Source: Rhodoluna sp.
GTDB lineage: Bacteria > Actinomycetota > Actinomycetes > Actinomycetales > Microbacteriaceae
DNA length: 64,000 nucleotides
Direction of reading: 5' to 3'
NCBI RefSeq assembly: GCF_024641065.1
Contig: NZ_JAHEDV010000004.1
Location: 46,581-110,580 of the forward strand
Both the position numbers and the translations under genes were made by a program. Positions 16,244-27,511 of this stretch are shown piece after piece. Each line of letters opens with the position of its first letter. Positions within the stretch are counted from its first letter, which is position 1. Below the pieces are notes generated by a model. It worked only from the letters and a program-made list of their open reading frames with translations, was not told the origin of the DNA and searched no databases.

Positions 16244-17106
16244 GCACATTCCTAAACAAACTTCGCGCAGCGAAGCTCGGATCAACCCTTACCCTGTTGG
16301 CTTTGGTCCTGGTTTGGTCAACCCCAACTGTTGGTCTGCTAATCACCTCACTCCGTGAGCGCGACGAAGCAGCAGCTTCAGGTTGGTGGACAGCCCTATT
16401 CGACCCGTTCAACCAGGTCTGGAGCTGGGAGTCTTACCAGAAGGCGATTGACGGCGGCATGCTTGAGGCATTGCTGAACACCATCGTTATTTCGGTGCCG
16501 GCAACCATCCTTCCGTTGATCATCGCCGCTAACGCAGCGTTTGCCTTTACCTTCATCGAGTTCAAGGGTCGCGAAGTAATGTTCGCCGCTCTGGTCGCTT
16601 TGATGGTTCTTCCATTGCAGTCAGCGCTTATCCCAGTTCTAAAGGGAATGGTGTGGCTTAAGAAGAACGTTGGTATCGACATCGTCGGTAACTTTGCGGC
16701 GGCCTGGATCATGCACGCGGCCTTTGCGTTACCACTGGCAATTTATATCTTGCGAAACTTCATGATGACCTTGCCAACCTCATTGATTGAGGCAGCACGC
16801 ATCGACGGTGCAAGCTACTACCAGATCTTCTGGAAGCTAATCTTGCCAATGTCTATGCCATCAATCGCGTCATTCGCTATCTTCCAGTTCCTTTGGGTAT
16901 GGAACGACTACTTGATTGCCTTCATCTTCGTGGGCGAGCAAAAGTCTGTTATGACCTACAAGTTGCTTCGTTTGATTGGCCAGTATGGCGACGGATGGCA
17001 GACAGTTGCTGCCGGTTCGTTCATCGCACTGATTGTTCCGCTGATGGTTTTCTTCGGCCTGCAGCGTTACTTCGTTCGTGGTCTAACCGCGGGTGCAGTG
17101 AAATAA
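16240..17106 (+). CDS. Sugar ABC transporter permease (AglG/MalG-like)
   Basis: This 288-residue permease has six membrane segments and the EAA loop at about 188-205 (SLIEAARIDGASYYQIF). The phrase REAR-like region DEAAASGWWTALFDP after the first helix resembles AglG-type alpha-glucoside permeases. The C-terminal end GLQRYFVRGLTAGAVK is typical of MalG relatives. It overlaps the preceding permease by four bases and is closed by an intrinsic terminator 18 bases downstream. A shared MsiK-like ATPase encoded elsewhere is expected. Confidence 0.9.
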   Translation: MSTFLNKLRAAKLGSTLTLLALVLVWSTPTVGLLITSLRERDEAAASGWWTALFDPFNQVWSWESYQKAIDGGMLEALLNTIVISVPATILPLIIAANAAFAFTFIEFKGREVMFAALVALMVLPLQSALIPVLKGMVWLKKNVGIDIVGNFAAAWIMHAAFALPLAIYILRNFMMTLPTSLIEAARIDGASYYQIFWKLILPMSMPSIASFAIFQFLWVWNDYLIAFIFVGEQKSVMTYKLLRLIGQYGDGWQTVAAGSFIALIVPLMVFFGLQRYFVRGLTAGAVK

Positions 17107-17124
17107 ACCCAAGTTTTATCGAGG

Positions 17125-17163
17125 GCGGTTGTCTGGGTCTAAAAGCCCCGGCAACCGCTTTTT
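17125..17163 (+). terminator. Intrinsic terminator of the sugar transport operon
   Basis: GCGGTTG pairs with CAACCGC, with additional pairing of CTGGG with CCCCGG inside, followed by five T residues. It lies 18 bases after the last permease gene. Confidence 0.85.
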
Positions 17164-17192
17164 CGTTATGATTTAGGGGTACGTTCAACAAC

Positions 17193-17218
17193 GAGGCCAA
17201 TCATTTGGCCTCATTTTT
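17193..17218 (+). terminator. Terminator-like hairpin in the argS leader
   Basis: GAGGCCAA-TCAT-TTGGCCTC is an 8-bp perfect stem followed by ATTTTTAT, ending 13 bases before the argS start codon. A candidate -10 element TATGAT lies at 17167-17172, upstream of it. If that promoter is used, the hairpin lies inside a short argS leader and would act as an attenuator; otherwise it is a second terminator for the upstream operon. Confidence 0.6.
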
Positions 17219-17231
17219 ATAAGGATCCATT

Positions 17232-18890
17232 TTGACTCCAGCAGACCTTTCTGCCGCCATCGTTCGCATCCTTGCAGAATTGCAAGCTGACGGTCGACTA
17301 GGTGAGGGCGCATTGCCTGCTGAGGTAGTTGTTGAACGCCCAAAGAACCGAGACCACGGAGACTGGGCAACCAACGTTGCTATGCAGTTAGCCGGAAAAT
17401 TTGGCATGAAGCCGCGAGCGTTTGCTGAACTACTCTCTACCGAGCTCTCGAAAGTTGCCGGTGTCGAAAAGGTAGACATTGCTGGGCCAGGTTTTATCAA
17501 CCTCACACTTAGCGCTGCCGCCGCCGGCGAACTCGCCAAAGCCATTGTTGAAGCAGGCGATGCGTTCGGTCTCGGAACCGACCTTGCTGGCGTAAAACTA
17601 AACCTTGAGTTTGTTTCAGCCAACCCAACCGGCCCGATCCACATGGGTGGAACTCGCTGGGCCGCGGTTGGTGACTCTCTAGCGAGAATTTTTGAGGCCC
17701 AGGGAGCCGACGTTACTCGCGAGTATTACTTCAACGACCACGGTGCTCAAATCGACCGTTTTGCCAGATCTCTCTTGGCCCGCGCCAAGGGGCAAGACGC
17801 ACCCGAAGACGGATACGGCGGCGCATACATCCAAGAAATTGCAGACCGGGTGCTAGCTGAAACAGCGATCGATGTCCTCAACCTCCCTGAGGCTGAAGCT
17901 CAAGAGTTTTTCCGTTCCAACGGTGTCGAGCTGATGTTCCAAGAGATTCGTGAGTCTCTTCACGACTTTGGCGTAGATTTCGATGTTTATTTTCACGAGA
18001 ATTCGCTTTACGAGTCAAAGGCAGTCGAACGAGCCATCGAGAGACTTCGCGAGCTTGGCCACATCTTCGAAGCTGAGGGCGCAATCTGGTTGCGTTCAAC
18101 CACCTTTGGCGATGACCGTGACCGCGTAATTATCAAGAGTGACGGCGACGCTGCCTACATCGCCGGTGACATCGCCTATTACCTCGACAAGCGTGAACGT
18201 GGTTTCGACCAGTGCATCTACATGCTTGGTGCCGACCACCACGGATACGTTCCGAGAATGCTTGCGCTTTGTGCAGCGTTTGGCGACGAGCCGGGCAAGA
18301 ATCTTGAAATCTTGATTGGTCAGATGGTGAACCTGGTTCGCGACGGTGAACCTGTTCGCATGTCAAAGCGCGCCGGAACAGTTGTGACCATGGAAGACCT
18401 GGTTTCTGTTGTTGGTGTCGATGCTGCTCGCTATGCGCTTGCTCGTTCATCAATTGACTCTCAGCTGAACATCGATCTTGAGCAGCTGCAAAAGAAGACC
18501 AACGACAACCCGGTTTTCTACGTGCAGTATGCCTTTGCCCGCACCAAGCAGGTTGCCAAGAACGCAGCCAGCCTCGGTGTTGACCACAGCGAATTCGATC
18601 CAAGCTTGTTGTCGCACGAGACCGAATCAGAGCTGTTGGCAAAGCTGACCGAGTTCCCGCGAGTTATTGCACAGGCTGCCGAGTTCCGTGAGCCTCACCG
18701 CGTTGCCCGCTACATCGAAGAGGTCGCTGGTACCTATCACCGCTGGTATGACCAGTGTCGCGTGACTCCACTTTCTGGCGCAGCAGTTGAGTCGGTTCAC
18801 CGCACTCGACTTTGGTTGAACGATGCCGCCGGAGTGGTCTTGAACAATGGGCTTCGCCTTTTGGGCGTAAGTGCGCCAGAAAGAATGTAA
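17232..18890 (+). CDS. argS: Arginyl-tRNA synthetase
   Basis: This 552-residue class I synthetase charges tRNA-Arg. The HIGH-equivalent motif is PIHMGG (about 135-140) and the KMSKS-equivalent is RMSKRAG (about 376-382). An N-terminal Add-1 domain and a C-terminal helical anticodon-binding domain are in place. The start is TTG with AAGGA seven bases before it. It heads the argS-lysA-hom-thrC-thrB cluster common in actinobacteria; lysA starts two bases after its stop. The leader has a terminator-like hairpin. Confidence 0.96.
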   Translation: MTPADLSAAIVRILAELQADGRLGEGALPAEVVVERPKNRDHGDWATNVAMQLAGKFGMKPRAFAELLSTELSKVAGVEKVDIAGPGFINLTLSAAAAGELAKAIVEAGDAFGLGTDLAGVKLNLEFVSANPTGPIHMGGTRWAAVGDSLARIFEAQGADVTREYYFNDHGAQIDRFARSLLARAKGQDAPEDGYGGAYIQEIADRVLAETAIDVLNLPEAEAQEFFRSNGVELMFQEIRESLHDFGVDFDVYFHENSLYESKAVERAIERLRELGHIFEAEGAIWLRSTTFGDDRDRVIIKSDGDAAYIAGDIAYYLDKRERGFDQCIYMLGADHHGYVPRMLALCAAFGDEPGKNLEILIGQMVNLVRDGEPVRMSKRAGTVVTMEDLVSVVGVDAARYALARSSIDSQLNIDLEQLQKKTNDNPVFYVQYAFARTKQVAKNAASLGVDHSEFDPSLLSHETESELLAKLTEFPRVIAQAAEFREPHRVARYIEEVAGTYHRWYDQCRVTPLSGAAVESVHRTRLWLNDAAGVVLNNGLRLLGVSAPERM

Positions 18891-18892
18891 CT

Positions 18893-20314
18893 ATGGGCAA
18901 TCCATTAGCGCCGACCTGGCTTGACCAACCGGCACACATCAATGCCTTGGATGCAAAGGTCTGGCCCCGCCATGCCAGTCGCAGAGCTACCGGCGAGGTT
19001 GAAATTGCTTCAGTTGGTGTGAGCGAACTTGCCACTCAATTTGGTACCCCGCTTTATGTAATCGACGAGGATGATTTCAGAGCTCGCGCCACCGCAGCCA
19101 AGCACGCTCTCGAGTCTGCTGCTAAGAAAATCGGAACCTCGGCAAAGGTTTATTACGCCAGCAAGGCGTTCCTTTCAACCGAAATTGTTGGCTGGATCAA
19201 CGAGCTTGGCTTAAACATCGACGTTGCCAGCGGCGGAGAACTCGCCGCAGCTCTTGCCGGTGGAATTCCGGCCGAGCGCATTGGTCTTCACGGAAACAAC
19301 AAATCTTTGCGTGAGATCGGTCGCGCAGTAACCGCAGGTGTTGGCGCAATTGTGATCGATTCAGAAATTGAGATCGAGCGAATTGCCTCTGCTGCCGGTG
19401 CTCAAGACACCATCCAAGGTGTGCGCCTGCGCGTCAACACTGGTGTGCATGCAAACACCCACGACTTTCTAGCCACTGCTCGCGAAGACCAAAAATTTGG
19501 CATCGCACTGGCTGATGTGCCGAATCTGGTTGCCAAAATTCGTTCACACTCGCACCTGAAGTTTCTTGGTTTTCACCAACATGTCGGCTCGCAAATTTTT
19601 GCGGTCGAGGGTTTCGTTGAATCAACAAAACGACTACTAGCGCTGCACGCAGAGATGCTGGCTGGGGGAGACATCCCAGAAATAAATCTAGGTGGCGGCT
19701 TCGGTGTGAACTACAAGCCGGCCGATGATGCCCCAAACATCGGCTACTTCGCAGACGCAATCAGTGCGGTAGTCGAAGAGCAATGTGCCAAACTTGGTAT
19801 CTCGGTTCCAAAACTAGCTTTCGAGCCTGGTCGCTACATTGCTGGACCAGCTGGAATTACGCTTTATAACGTTGGCACAATCAAAGATGTCAAGGTCACC
19901 GACGTAGCAGCCCCGGCTGTGCGCAAGTACATTTCGGTCGATGGCGGCATGAGCGACAACGCGCGAACCGCACTTTATGAAGCCGAATATCACGTGACTT
20001 TGGCATCAAGATCTTCAACCGCAATGCCTGAGTTAGCGCGTGTGGTTGGCAAACACTGTGAGAGTGGCGATATCGTTGTACGTAACGACTATTTGCCAGC
20101 AGATATTCAGCCAAACGACTTGCTCGCTGTAGCAGTCACCGGCGCTTACTGCTACTCACTGTCGAGCAACTACAACTTCATGACCCGTCCTGCAGTTGTT
20201 GCAGTTCGAAATGGTGAAGCGCGATTGATTATCCGCGGCGAGACCGAGGCTGATCTGTTCGCAAGAGATTTGAACTACCAGGCGACCCACGCCAACAAGA
20301 ATGAGAAGAGCTAA
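18893..20314 (+). CDS. lysA: Diaminopimelate decarboxylase
   Basis: This 473-residue PLP enzyme converts meso-diaminopimelate to lysine. The PLP lysine is in KVYYASKAFLS (about residue 90). HQHVGSQIF, GGGFGVNY and the C-terminal ESGDIV and YCYSLSSNYN motifs are present. I chose the ATG two bases after the argS stop, which gives the usual actinobacterial N terminus (MGNPLAPTWLD); a longer frame into argS exists but is not needed. It is followed after three bases by hom, linking lysine and threonine synthesis from aspartate semialdehyde. Confidence 0.96.
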   Translation: MGNPLAPTWLDQPAHINALDAKVWPRHASRRATGEVEIASVGVSELATQFGTPLYVIDEDDFRARATAAKHALESAAKKIGTSAKVYYASKAFLSTEIVGWINELGLNIDVASGGELAAALAGGIPAERIGLHGNNKSLREIGRAVTAGVGAIVIDSEIEIERIASAAGAQDTIQGVRLRVNTGVHANTHDFLATAREDQKFGIALADVPNLVAKIRSHSHLKFLGFHQHVGSQIFAVEGFVESTKRLLALHAEMLAGGDIPEINLGGGFGVNYKPADDAPNIGYFADAISAVVEEQCAKLGISVPKLAFEPGRYIAGPAGITLYNVGTIKDVKVTDVAAPAVRKYISVDGGMSDNARTALYEAEYHVTLASRSSTAMPELARVVGKHCESGDIVVRNDYLPADIQPNDLLAVAVTGAYCYSLSSNYNFMTRPAVVAVRNGEARLIIRGETEADLFARDLNYQATHANKNEKS

Positions 20315-20317
20315 ACC

Positions 20318-21634
20318 GTGATCGAATACCGACCATTGCGCATTGCGCTACTTGGAGCCGGCTCTGTCGGTTCTCAAGTGGCACGCCTGTTGACTGAGAA
20401 TAAGGCCGAATTGGCCGCCCGTGTTGGCGCCGAGCTTGAACTTGTTGGCATCGCAGTTCGCGACCTCGACTCACCACGCAACGCTGGTGTGCCTCGCGAG
20501 CTTCTAACCACGGATGCTGAGCCTCTCATCCTTGGCGCTGACATTGTGATTGAAGTGATGGGTGGCATTGAGCCAGCCCGAAGCTACATCTTGCAGGCCC
20601 TGAACTCAGGCTCAGACGTTATTACCGCTAACAAGGCCTTGCTGGCCACTCACGGTACCGAACTCTTCGACACCGCCGAGCAGGTTGGCGCCCAGTTGTA
20701 TTACGAGGCTGCGGTGGCAGGTGCGATTCCAATCATTCGGCCGCTTCGCGAGTCACTTGCTGGCGACAAAGTCACCCGAATCATGGGTATTGTCAACGGC
20801 ACCACAAACTACATTCTTGACCGCATGGATTCAACCGGTGCAAGCTTTGAGACTGCACTGGCTGAAGCGCAAGCTCTGGGCTACGCAGAAGCTGACCCAA
20901 CTGCCGACGTTGAAGCATTCGATGCTGCTCAGAAGGCTGCCATCCTTGCATCTCTTGCCTTTCACACCGAGGTGCCTCTTGAGAAGGTTTATCGCGAGGG
21001 CATCACCAAGATCACCCCTGAGCAAATTGTTGCTGCCAAGCGCGATGGTTATGTAATCAAGATTCTGGCAATTGCTGAACGAATCGATGACACCGAGGGT
21101 GAAGCCGGAATTGCCGTTCGCGTGCACCCGGTCTTGATCGACAGAAACCACCCGCTGGGTGCAGTTCGTGGCGCATTCAATGCAGTTTTCGTTGAGGCAG
21201 AAGCCGCCGGCGAACTTATGTTCTATGGTGCAGGAGCCGGTGGAGTTCAGACCGCTTCAGCCGTTCTCGGTGACCTAGTCTCTGCTGCAAAGCGTCACGT
21301 TGCCGGTGGCCCAGGTCTAGCCGACTCAGTTCACGCCAACCTGCCGGTTCTTCCGATTGATCGCGTACAGACTCGCTACCAAATCACCCTAGAGGTGACT
21401 GACCAGCCGGGTGTGCTTGCCAAGATCGCGAACACTTTCTCGGCCAAGCAGGTTTCAATCGAAACTGTCGAGCAGTACGTCAGCCAAATTTCAGGCAAGC
21501 GCAGCAAAACCGCTACCCTCGAGGTAGGAACGCACGCAGCTACCGATGCAGCACTTAGCTCAGTCGTCAAGGCTCTCGAGGCCAGCGATTCAGTTGAATC
21601 AATTACTTCAGTAATCCGAGTAGAAGGAATCTAA
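20318..21634 (+). CDS. hom: Homoserine dehydrogenase
   Basis: This 438-residue enzyme reduces aspartate semialdehyde to homoserine, the branch point to threonine and methionine. The N-terminal NAD(P)-binding motif LLGAGSVGSQVA (about 9-20), the catalytic region GIVNGTTNYIL and a C-terminal ACT domain (about 355-435, starting near QTRYQITLEVTDQPGVL) are visible. The ACT domain implies allosteric feedback, typically by threonine. The start is GTG. Its stop overlaps the thrC start (TAATG). Confidence 0.96.
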   Translation: MIEYRPLRIALLGAGSVGSQVARLLTENKAELAARVGAELELVGIAVRDLDSPRNAGVPRELLTTDAEPLILGADIVIEVMGGIEPARSYILQALNSGSDVITANKALLATHGTELFDTAEQVGAQLYYEAAVAGAIPIIRPLRESLAGDKVTRIMGIVNGTTNYILDRMDSTGASFETALAEAQALGYAEADPTADVEAFDAAQKAAILASLAFHTEVPLEKVYREGITKITPEQIVAAKRDGYVIKILAIAERIDDTEGEAGIAVRVHPVLIDRNHPLGAVRGAFNAVFVEAEAAGELMFYGAGAGGVQTASAVLGDLVSAAKRHVAGGPGLADSVHANLPVLPIDRVQTRYQITLEVTDQPGVLAKIANTFSAKQVSIETVEQYVSQISGKRSKTATLEVGTHAATDAALSSVVKALEASDSVESITSVIRVEGI

Positions 21635-22713
21635 TGGCCCACCAATGGCGCGGAGTTATCCGCGAATACATCGATCGCCTAGACATCTCGAGCGACAACC
21701 CGGTTATTACCCTGGGTGAGGGTGGCACTCCACTTGTTGAGGCCCCTGCTTTGGCCAAATTGGTTGGTGCCGAGCGTGTACTACTCAAGGTTGAGGGTAT
21801 GAACCCGACTGGCTCTTTCAAAGACCGCGGAATGACCATGGCAGTCTCAAAGGCTGTTGGTCACGGTGCTCAGGCTGTTATTGCAGCTTCTACCGGAAAC
21901 ACCTCTGCTTCTGCTGCAGCTTATGCGGCAGCGGCTGGCATCAAGTCAGTTGTGCTGGTTCCAGAAGGCAAGATTTCACTAGGCAAGTTGAGCCAGGCTG
22001 TGGCTCACAAGGCTCAGATTCTTCAGGTTCAGGGCAACTTCGATGACTGCCTAGATTTGGCCCGCGATTTGGCCGAGAACTACCCGGTTCACCTGGTTAA
22101 CTCAGTCAACCCAGACCGCATCGAAGGTCAGAAGACTGGCGCTTTCGAAGTTGTCGACGCACTTGGCTTCGCACCAGATTTCCACGTTCTTCCAGTTGGC
22201 AACGCGGGTAACTACTCGGCTTACTTCAAGGGCTATGTTGAAGACTTCAACGAGGGTCGCATCAAGGCTGTTCCAAAGATGTGGGGCTTCCAGGCGGAAG
22301 GCTCAGCCCCTTTCACCTTCGGCAACCCGGTCAAGAACCCAGAGACCATCGCCACCGCTATTCGCATCGGTAACCCAGCTTCATACGAGTTGGCACTGAG
22401 CGCTCGTGAATGTTCATTCGGTCAGTTCGGCTTCGCCTCGGATGCTGAAATTCTTTGGATGCACCGCTTCTTGTCGCAAGAAGTTGGCGTTTTCGTTGAG
22501 CCATCTTCTGCAACCGGTGCCGCTGGTCTGTTCAAGCACTCAAAGATGGGTGAAGTTCCTGCCGGTTCAACCGTTGTGGTCACTGTCACCGGTCACGGTC
22601 TGAAAGACCCAATGTGGGCGCTAAAGGCTGAAGACGGTTCTGACATTGAGCCAACCTCAGTTCCAAACAACGCTGCACAGGTAGCTGAACAACTTGGATT
22701 GAGCAAGAACTAA
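21634..22713 (+). CDS. thrC: Threonine synthase
   Basis: This 359-residue PLP enzyme converts O-phosphohomoserine to threonine. The PLP lysine lies in GSFKDRGMT (about 62-70), and the phosphate-binding AASTGNTSASAAAYAAAAG loop (part of about 85-103) is clear. The length matches the short actinobacterial type. It is translationally coupled to hom by TAATG and followed two bases later by thrB. The order hom-thrC-thrB is standard in this phylum. Confidence 0.96.
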   Translation: MAHQWRGVIREYIDRLDISSDNPVITLGEGGTPLVEAPALAKLVGAERVLLKVEGMNPTGSFKDRGMTMAVSKAVGHGAQAVIAASTGNTSASAAAYAAAAGIKSVVLVPEGKISLGKLSQAVAHKAQILQVQGNFDDCLDLARDLAENYPVHLVNSVNPDRIEGQKTGAFEVVDALGFAPDFHVLPVGNAGNYSAYFKGYVEDFNEGRIKAVPKMWGFQAEGSAPFTFGNPVKNPETIATAIRIGNPASYELALSARECSFGQFGFASDAEILWMHRFLSQEVGVFVEPSSATGAAGLFKHSKMGEVPAGSTVVVTVTGHGLKDPMWALKAEDGSDIEPTSVPNNAAQVAEQLGLSKN

Positions 22714-22715
22714 GC

Positions 22716-23633
22716 ATGACTTCACTAATCGGCAGACGAGTTAGCGTCAAGGTCCCTGCAACCTCTGCAAACCTTGGCCCTGGTTTCGACACCCTTGGCA
22801 TGGCTCTTTCTTACTACGACGAACTCGAAGTAGAAGCAGTTGCCGGCGATGGTGCGTTTGTCGAGGTTCACGGCGAGGGCGAGGGCGAAGTTCCTACCGA
22901 CGCCAGCAACCTGGTGGTTCAGTCAATTGCTTTCACCTTTGAAAAGTTTGGGCAAAAGTTGCCTGGCCTTCGTCTCAAAGCTCACAACATCATTCCTCAC
23001 GGTCGTGGCATGGGCTCATCGGGTGCTGCCGTGGTTTCAGGAATTGTTGCGGCCAAGGGTCTCCTCGAAGGCATCGTCGAGATCAGCGAACAAGACTTGC
23101 TCGACATCGCAACAGAACTTGAAGGCCACCCAGACAACGTCGCACCAGCATTGTTCGGTGGTCTGACCATTGCCTGGGAGGACGAGTCTGGTCCACACCA
23201 CAAAAAGCTGTTCGTGCACCGCGGTGTTTCACCACTCGAACTTGTGCCAAATCACAAAATGTCAACCGCTCTAGCACGTTCGCTTCAGCCTGAATCAGTG
23301 CCGCACAATGATGCTGTTTTCAACGTCTCTCGTTCAGCTCTTTTGATCGCGGCTTTGATTCAGAGCCCTGAGCTTTTGCTAGCCGCGACTGAAGACCGAC
23401 TGCACCAGGATTACCGCGCTGCCGCGATGCCTGAGACTGATGCCATCGTCAAACTAATGCGCGAACACGGCCATGCAGCTGTGGTTTCAGGCGCTGGGCC
23501 ATCAGTGTTGGTATTGGCCAGCGACCCAGCCGAGCGTCTAGAAGCTGCAAAGTTGGCCGCGAAACACTACCCAGACTGGAAGTCGCTAATGTTGGCTGTC
23601 GACTTCAAAGGTGCTACTGTAGTAGTGCACTAG
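22716..23633 (+). CDS. thrB: Homoserine kinase
   Basis: This 305-residue GHMP-family kinase phosphorylates homoserine for ThrC. The substrate motif VPATSANLGPGFDTLG (about 11-26) and the ATP-binding PHGRGMGSSGAAVV (about 90-103) are intact, as is the C-terminal VSGAGPSVL motif. It ends the amino-acid cluster. The 163-base gap before rho holds no clear T-rich terminator, only hairpins that belong to the rho leader. Confidence 0.96.
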   Translation: MTSLIGRRVSVKVPATSANLGPGFDTLGMALSYYDELEVEAVAGDGAFVEVHGEGEGEVPTDASNLVVQSIAFTFEKFGQKLPGLRLKAHNIIPHGRGMGSSGAAVVSGIVAAKGLLEGIVEISEQDLLDIATELEGHPDNVAPALFGGLTIAWEDESGPHHKKLFVHRGVSPLELVPNHKMSTALARSLQPESVPHNDAVFNVSRSALLIAALIQSPELLLAATEDRLHQDYRAAAMPETDAIVKLMREHGHAAVVSGAGPSVLVLASDPAERLEAAKLAAKHYPDWKSLMLAVDFKGATVVVH

Positions 23634-23796
23634 CAAGTAGGTTTTAGGTTTTCTAAAAACCCGCTAGTGAATCCTCGCAAATCAATGCGATTTCCGCTCA
23701 GCCAAAGCTGGGCCAAGCAGCGTGAAAAATCCCAAGACTCTTTTGGGCCAAGACAGACTTGGGCGCTGAAATCTCCGAGAAAGAGAAAATCAAAAC
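23634..23796 (+). promoter_or_regulatory. Structured rho leader region
   Basis: The 163-base gap before rho contains alternative short stems. CCCAA (23731-23735) can pair with TTGGG (23743-23747), or as CCCAAG with CTTGGG further down, while CCAAG (23748-23752) can pair with CTTGG (23758-23762). A weak AT-rich hairpin GGTTTT-CTA-AAAACC lies near the start. Rho genes in other bacteria control their own leader; that this happens here is inference. Confidence 0.35.
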
Positions 23797-25545
<1,749 letters not shown>

Positions 25546-25548
25546 GAA

Positions 25549-26634
25549 TTGCTCGAATCAGTAAAGCCGCTGATTGCGGAACATCTTGAACTTCAGGGGC
25601 GTCTGTCAGATTCTGATTTGCACAGCAACCCTGCTCTAGCCAAGAAGCTCAACCGACGCTACGCCGAATTGAGCACAATCGTCGCTGCCCACAACCAAGT
25701 TTTGTCATTGAACGAAGACTTGGCGGCAGCTAAAGAGTTGGCTAAAGAAGATGAAATGTTTGCTGAAGAGGCTACTCTCACCGAAGAGCGCCTAGTTGCA
25801 GCCAACGAGAAGCTTCGTCGCTTACTGATTCCACGTGACCCAGATGACGGCCGCGATGTAATTATGGAAATCAAGGCCGGTGAAGGTGGCGCTGAATCAG
25901 CGTTGTTTGCAGCCGACCTACTTCGTATGTACATCCAGTACGCCAACTCAAAGGGCTGGAAAACTGAAGTTCTAGACAAGAACGAATCAGACCTTGGTGG
26001 CATCAAAGACATTCAGTTGGCAATCAAGACCAACGCCACTGACCCAGCTCAGGGTGTTTATGCTCACCTGAAGTATGAGGGCGGTGTGCACCGTGTTCAG
26101 CGTGTGCCAGCAACCGAAACTCAGGGCCGCATTCACACTTCAGCTGCGGGTGTATTGGTATTCCCAGAGGTTGACGAGCCCGAAGAAGTTGAGATTAGCC
26201 AGAACGATCTTCGCATCGACGTTTATCGCTCTTCAGGCCCTGGTGGTCAGTCAGTTAACACCACCGACTCGGCCGTGCGCATCACCCACTTGCCAACCGG
26301 CATCACAGTTGCCATGCAGAACGAAAAGTCTCAGTTGCAGAACCGTGAAGCTGCGATGCGCGTTCTTCGCGCCCGCATCCTTGCAGCTCAGCAAGAGGCA
26401 ATCGAGGCCGAGCAGTCGGCCGCGCGCAAGTCTCAGGTGAAGTCAGTTGACCGTTCTGAGCGCATTCGCACTTATAACTACCCTGAAAACCGCATCGCCG
26501 ACCACCGCACCGGCTACAAGGCTTATAACCTGGACGCAGTCATGGATGGAGCTCTCGAGCCAGTTATCCAGTCAGCTATCTCCATGGATGAAGAGGCACG
26601 CCTGGCGGCACTTGGTTCAGCCGAATCGAAGTAA
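25549..26634 (+). CDS. prfA: Peptide chain release factor 1
   Basis: This 361-residue factor reads UAA and UAG and triggers peptide release. The catalytic GGQ lies in [10 protein letters not shown] (about 227-236). The RF1-type P-x-T codon-reading motif is visible as PAT in [10 protein letters not shown] (about 182-191). The start is TTG, three bases after the rho stop, and no other start fits the family N terminus better. It is followed by prmC, whose product methylates the GGQ glutamine. Confidence 0.96.
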   Translation: MLESVKPLIAEHLELQGRLSDSDLHSNPALAKKLNRRYAELSTIVAAHNQVLSLNEDLAAAKELAKEDEMFAEEATLTEERLVAANEKLRRLLIPRDPDDGRDVIMEIKAGEGGAESALFAADLLRMYIQYANSKGWKTEVLDKNESDLGGIKDIQLAIKTNATDPAQGVYAHLKYEGGVHRVQRVPATETQGRIHTSAAGVLVFPEVDEPEEVEISQNDLRIDVYRSSGPGGQSVNTTDSAVRITHLPTGITVAMQNEKSQLQNREAAMRVLRARILAAQQEAIEAEQSAARKSQVKSVDRSERIRTYNYPENRIADHRTGYKAYNLDAVMDGALEPVIQSAISMDEEARLAALGSAESK

Positions 26635-26636
26635 CT

Positions 26637-27488
26637 TTGCGCCTGCGCGATCTAGTTGAGCACGCTGCCGAGCGCTTCGAAAGCGCCGGCCTGCACTCAG
26701 CCCTGGTCGATGCTGAACTCTTGGCAGGTCACATCCTTGGATTAAACCGTGGCGAAGTTCAAGCTCAGATGCTTGTGAGCGCCAGCGTGAGTGAATCGCA
26801 AGCGCAACAAATAACCACGCTTTACGGCCGCAGAATTGCCCGAGAACCTCTGCAACACATCACTGGAACCGCCTATTTTCGCAACCTTGAACTAAGCGTT
26901 GGCAGGGGAGTGTTCATTCCTCGCCCCGAGACCGAGTTTGTTGCCCAATTAGCCATTCATGCTCTGAAAAGCGCGGAGCAAAGCGAACCAATCGCTGTCG
27001 ATCTCGGAACCGGTTCGGGAGCAATTGCTCTGGCAATAGCAACCGAGGTTTCAACTGCTCGCGTGTTTGCTGTCGAAAAGTCGCCAGAAGCTCTGCCATT
27101 CACTAAGCAAAATTTCGCAAAGTATGGCGCAAATGCCACTCTGATTCAAGGCGACTTGGCTGACGCGTTTGCCGAACTAAACGGCCAGGTGTCCGTTGTG
27201 GCATCTAACCCGCCGTACATCCCGGCAGCAGCTATTCCTCGCGATGTTGAGGTTCACCTTTATGACCCAGATCTCGCGCTTTATGGCGGTGATGATGGCA
27301 TGGATGTAATCCACTTGGTTTCAGCAACAGCCAAGAGATTACTAGTTGAAGGTGGAGCTTTGATTATTGAGCACGCCGACTCTCAGTCTGTTCAGGTCTG
27401 TCAACTACTATTGGCTGATGGATGGCGTGAAGTTCAGGCGCATCAAGATCTGACCGGTCGCGACCGCGCAGTCACAGCAATAAAGTAA
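26637..27488 (+). CDS. prmC: Release factor glutamine methyltransferase
   Basis: This 283-residue SAM-dependent enzyme methylates the GGQ glutamine of release factors. The SAM-binding motif VDLGTGSGAIALAIA (about 119-133) and the catalytic ASNPPYIPA (about 183-191) are intact, with a helical N-terminal substrate-binding domain. The start is TTG, two bases after prfA stops, so the enzyme and its substrate are co-transcribed. The next gene follows after 23 bases. Confidence 0.95.
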   Translation: MRLRDLVEHAAERFESAGLHSALVDAELLAGHILGLNRGEVQAQMLVSASVSESQAQQITTLYGRRIAREPLQHITGTAYFRNLELSVGRGVFIPRPETEFVAQLAIHALKSAEQSEPIAVDLGTGSGAIALAIATEVSTARVFAVEKSPEALPFTKQNFAKYGANATLIQGDLADAFAELNGQVSVVASNPPYIPAAAIPRDVEVHLYDPDLALYGGDDGMDVIHLVSATAKRLLVEGGALIIEHADSQSVQVCQLLLADGWREVQAHQDLTGRDRAVTAIK

Positions 27489-27511
27489 GCCAGATTTAGG
27501 AGGGGTGTGAA

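Noticed and set aside
18812..18892. lysA start inside argS
   Set aside because: The 27 extra residues are out-of-frame argS coding sequence; the ATG after the argS stop gives the normal family N terminus.
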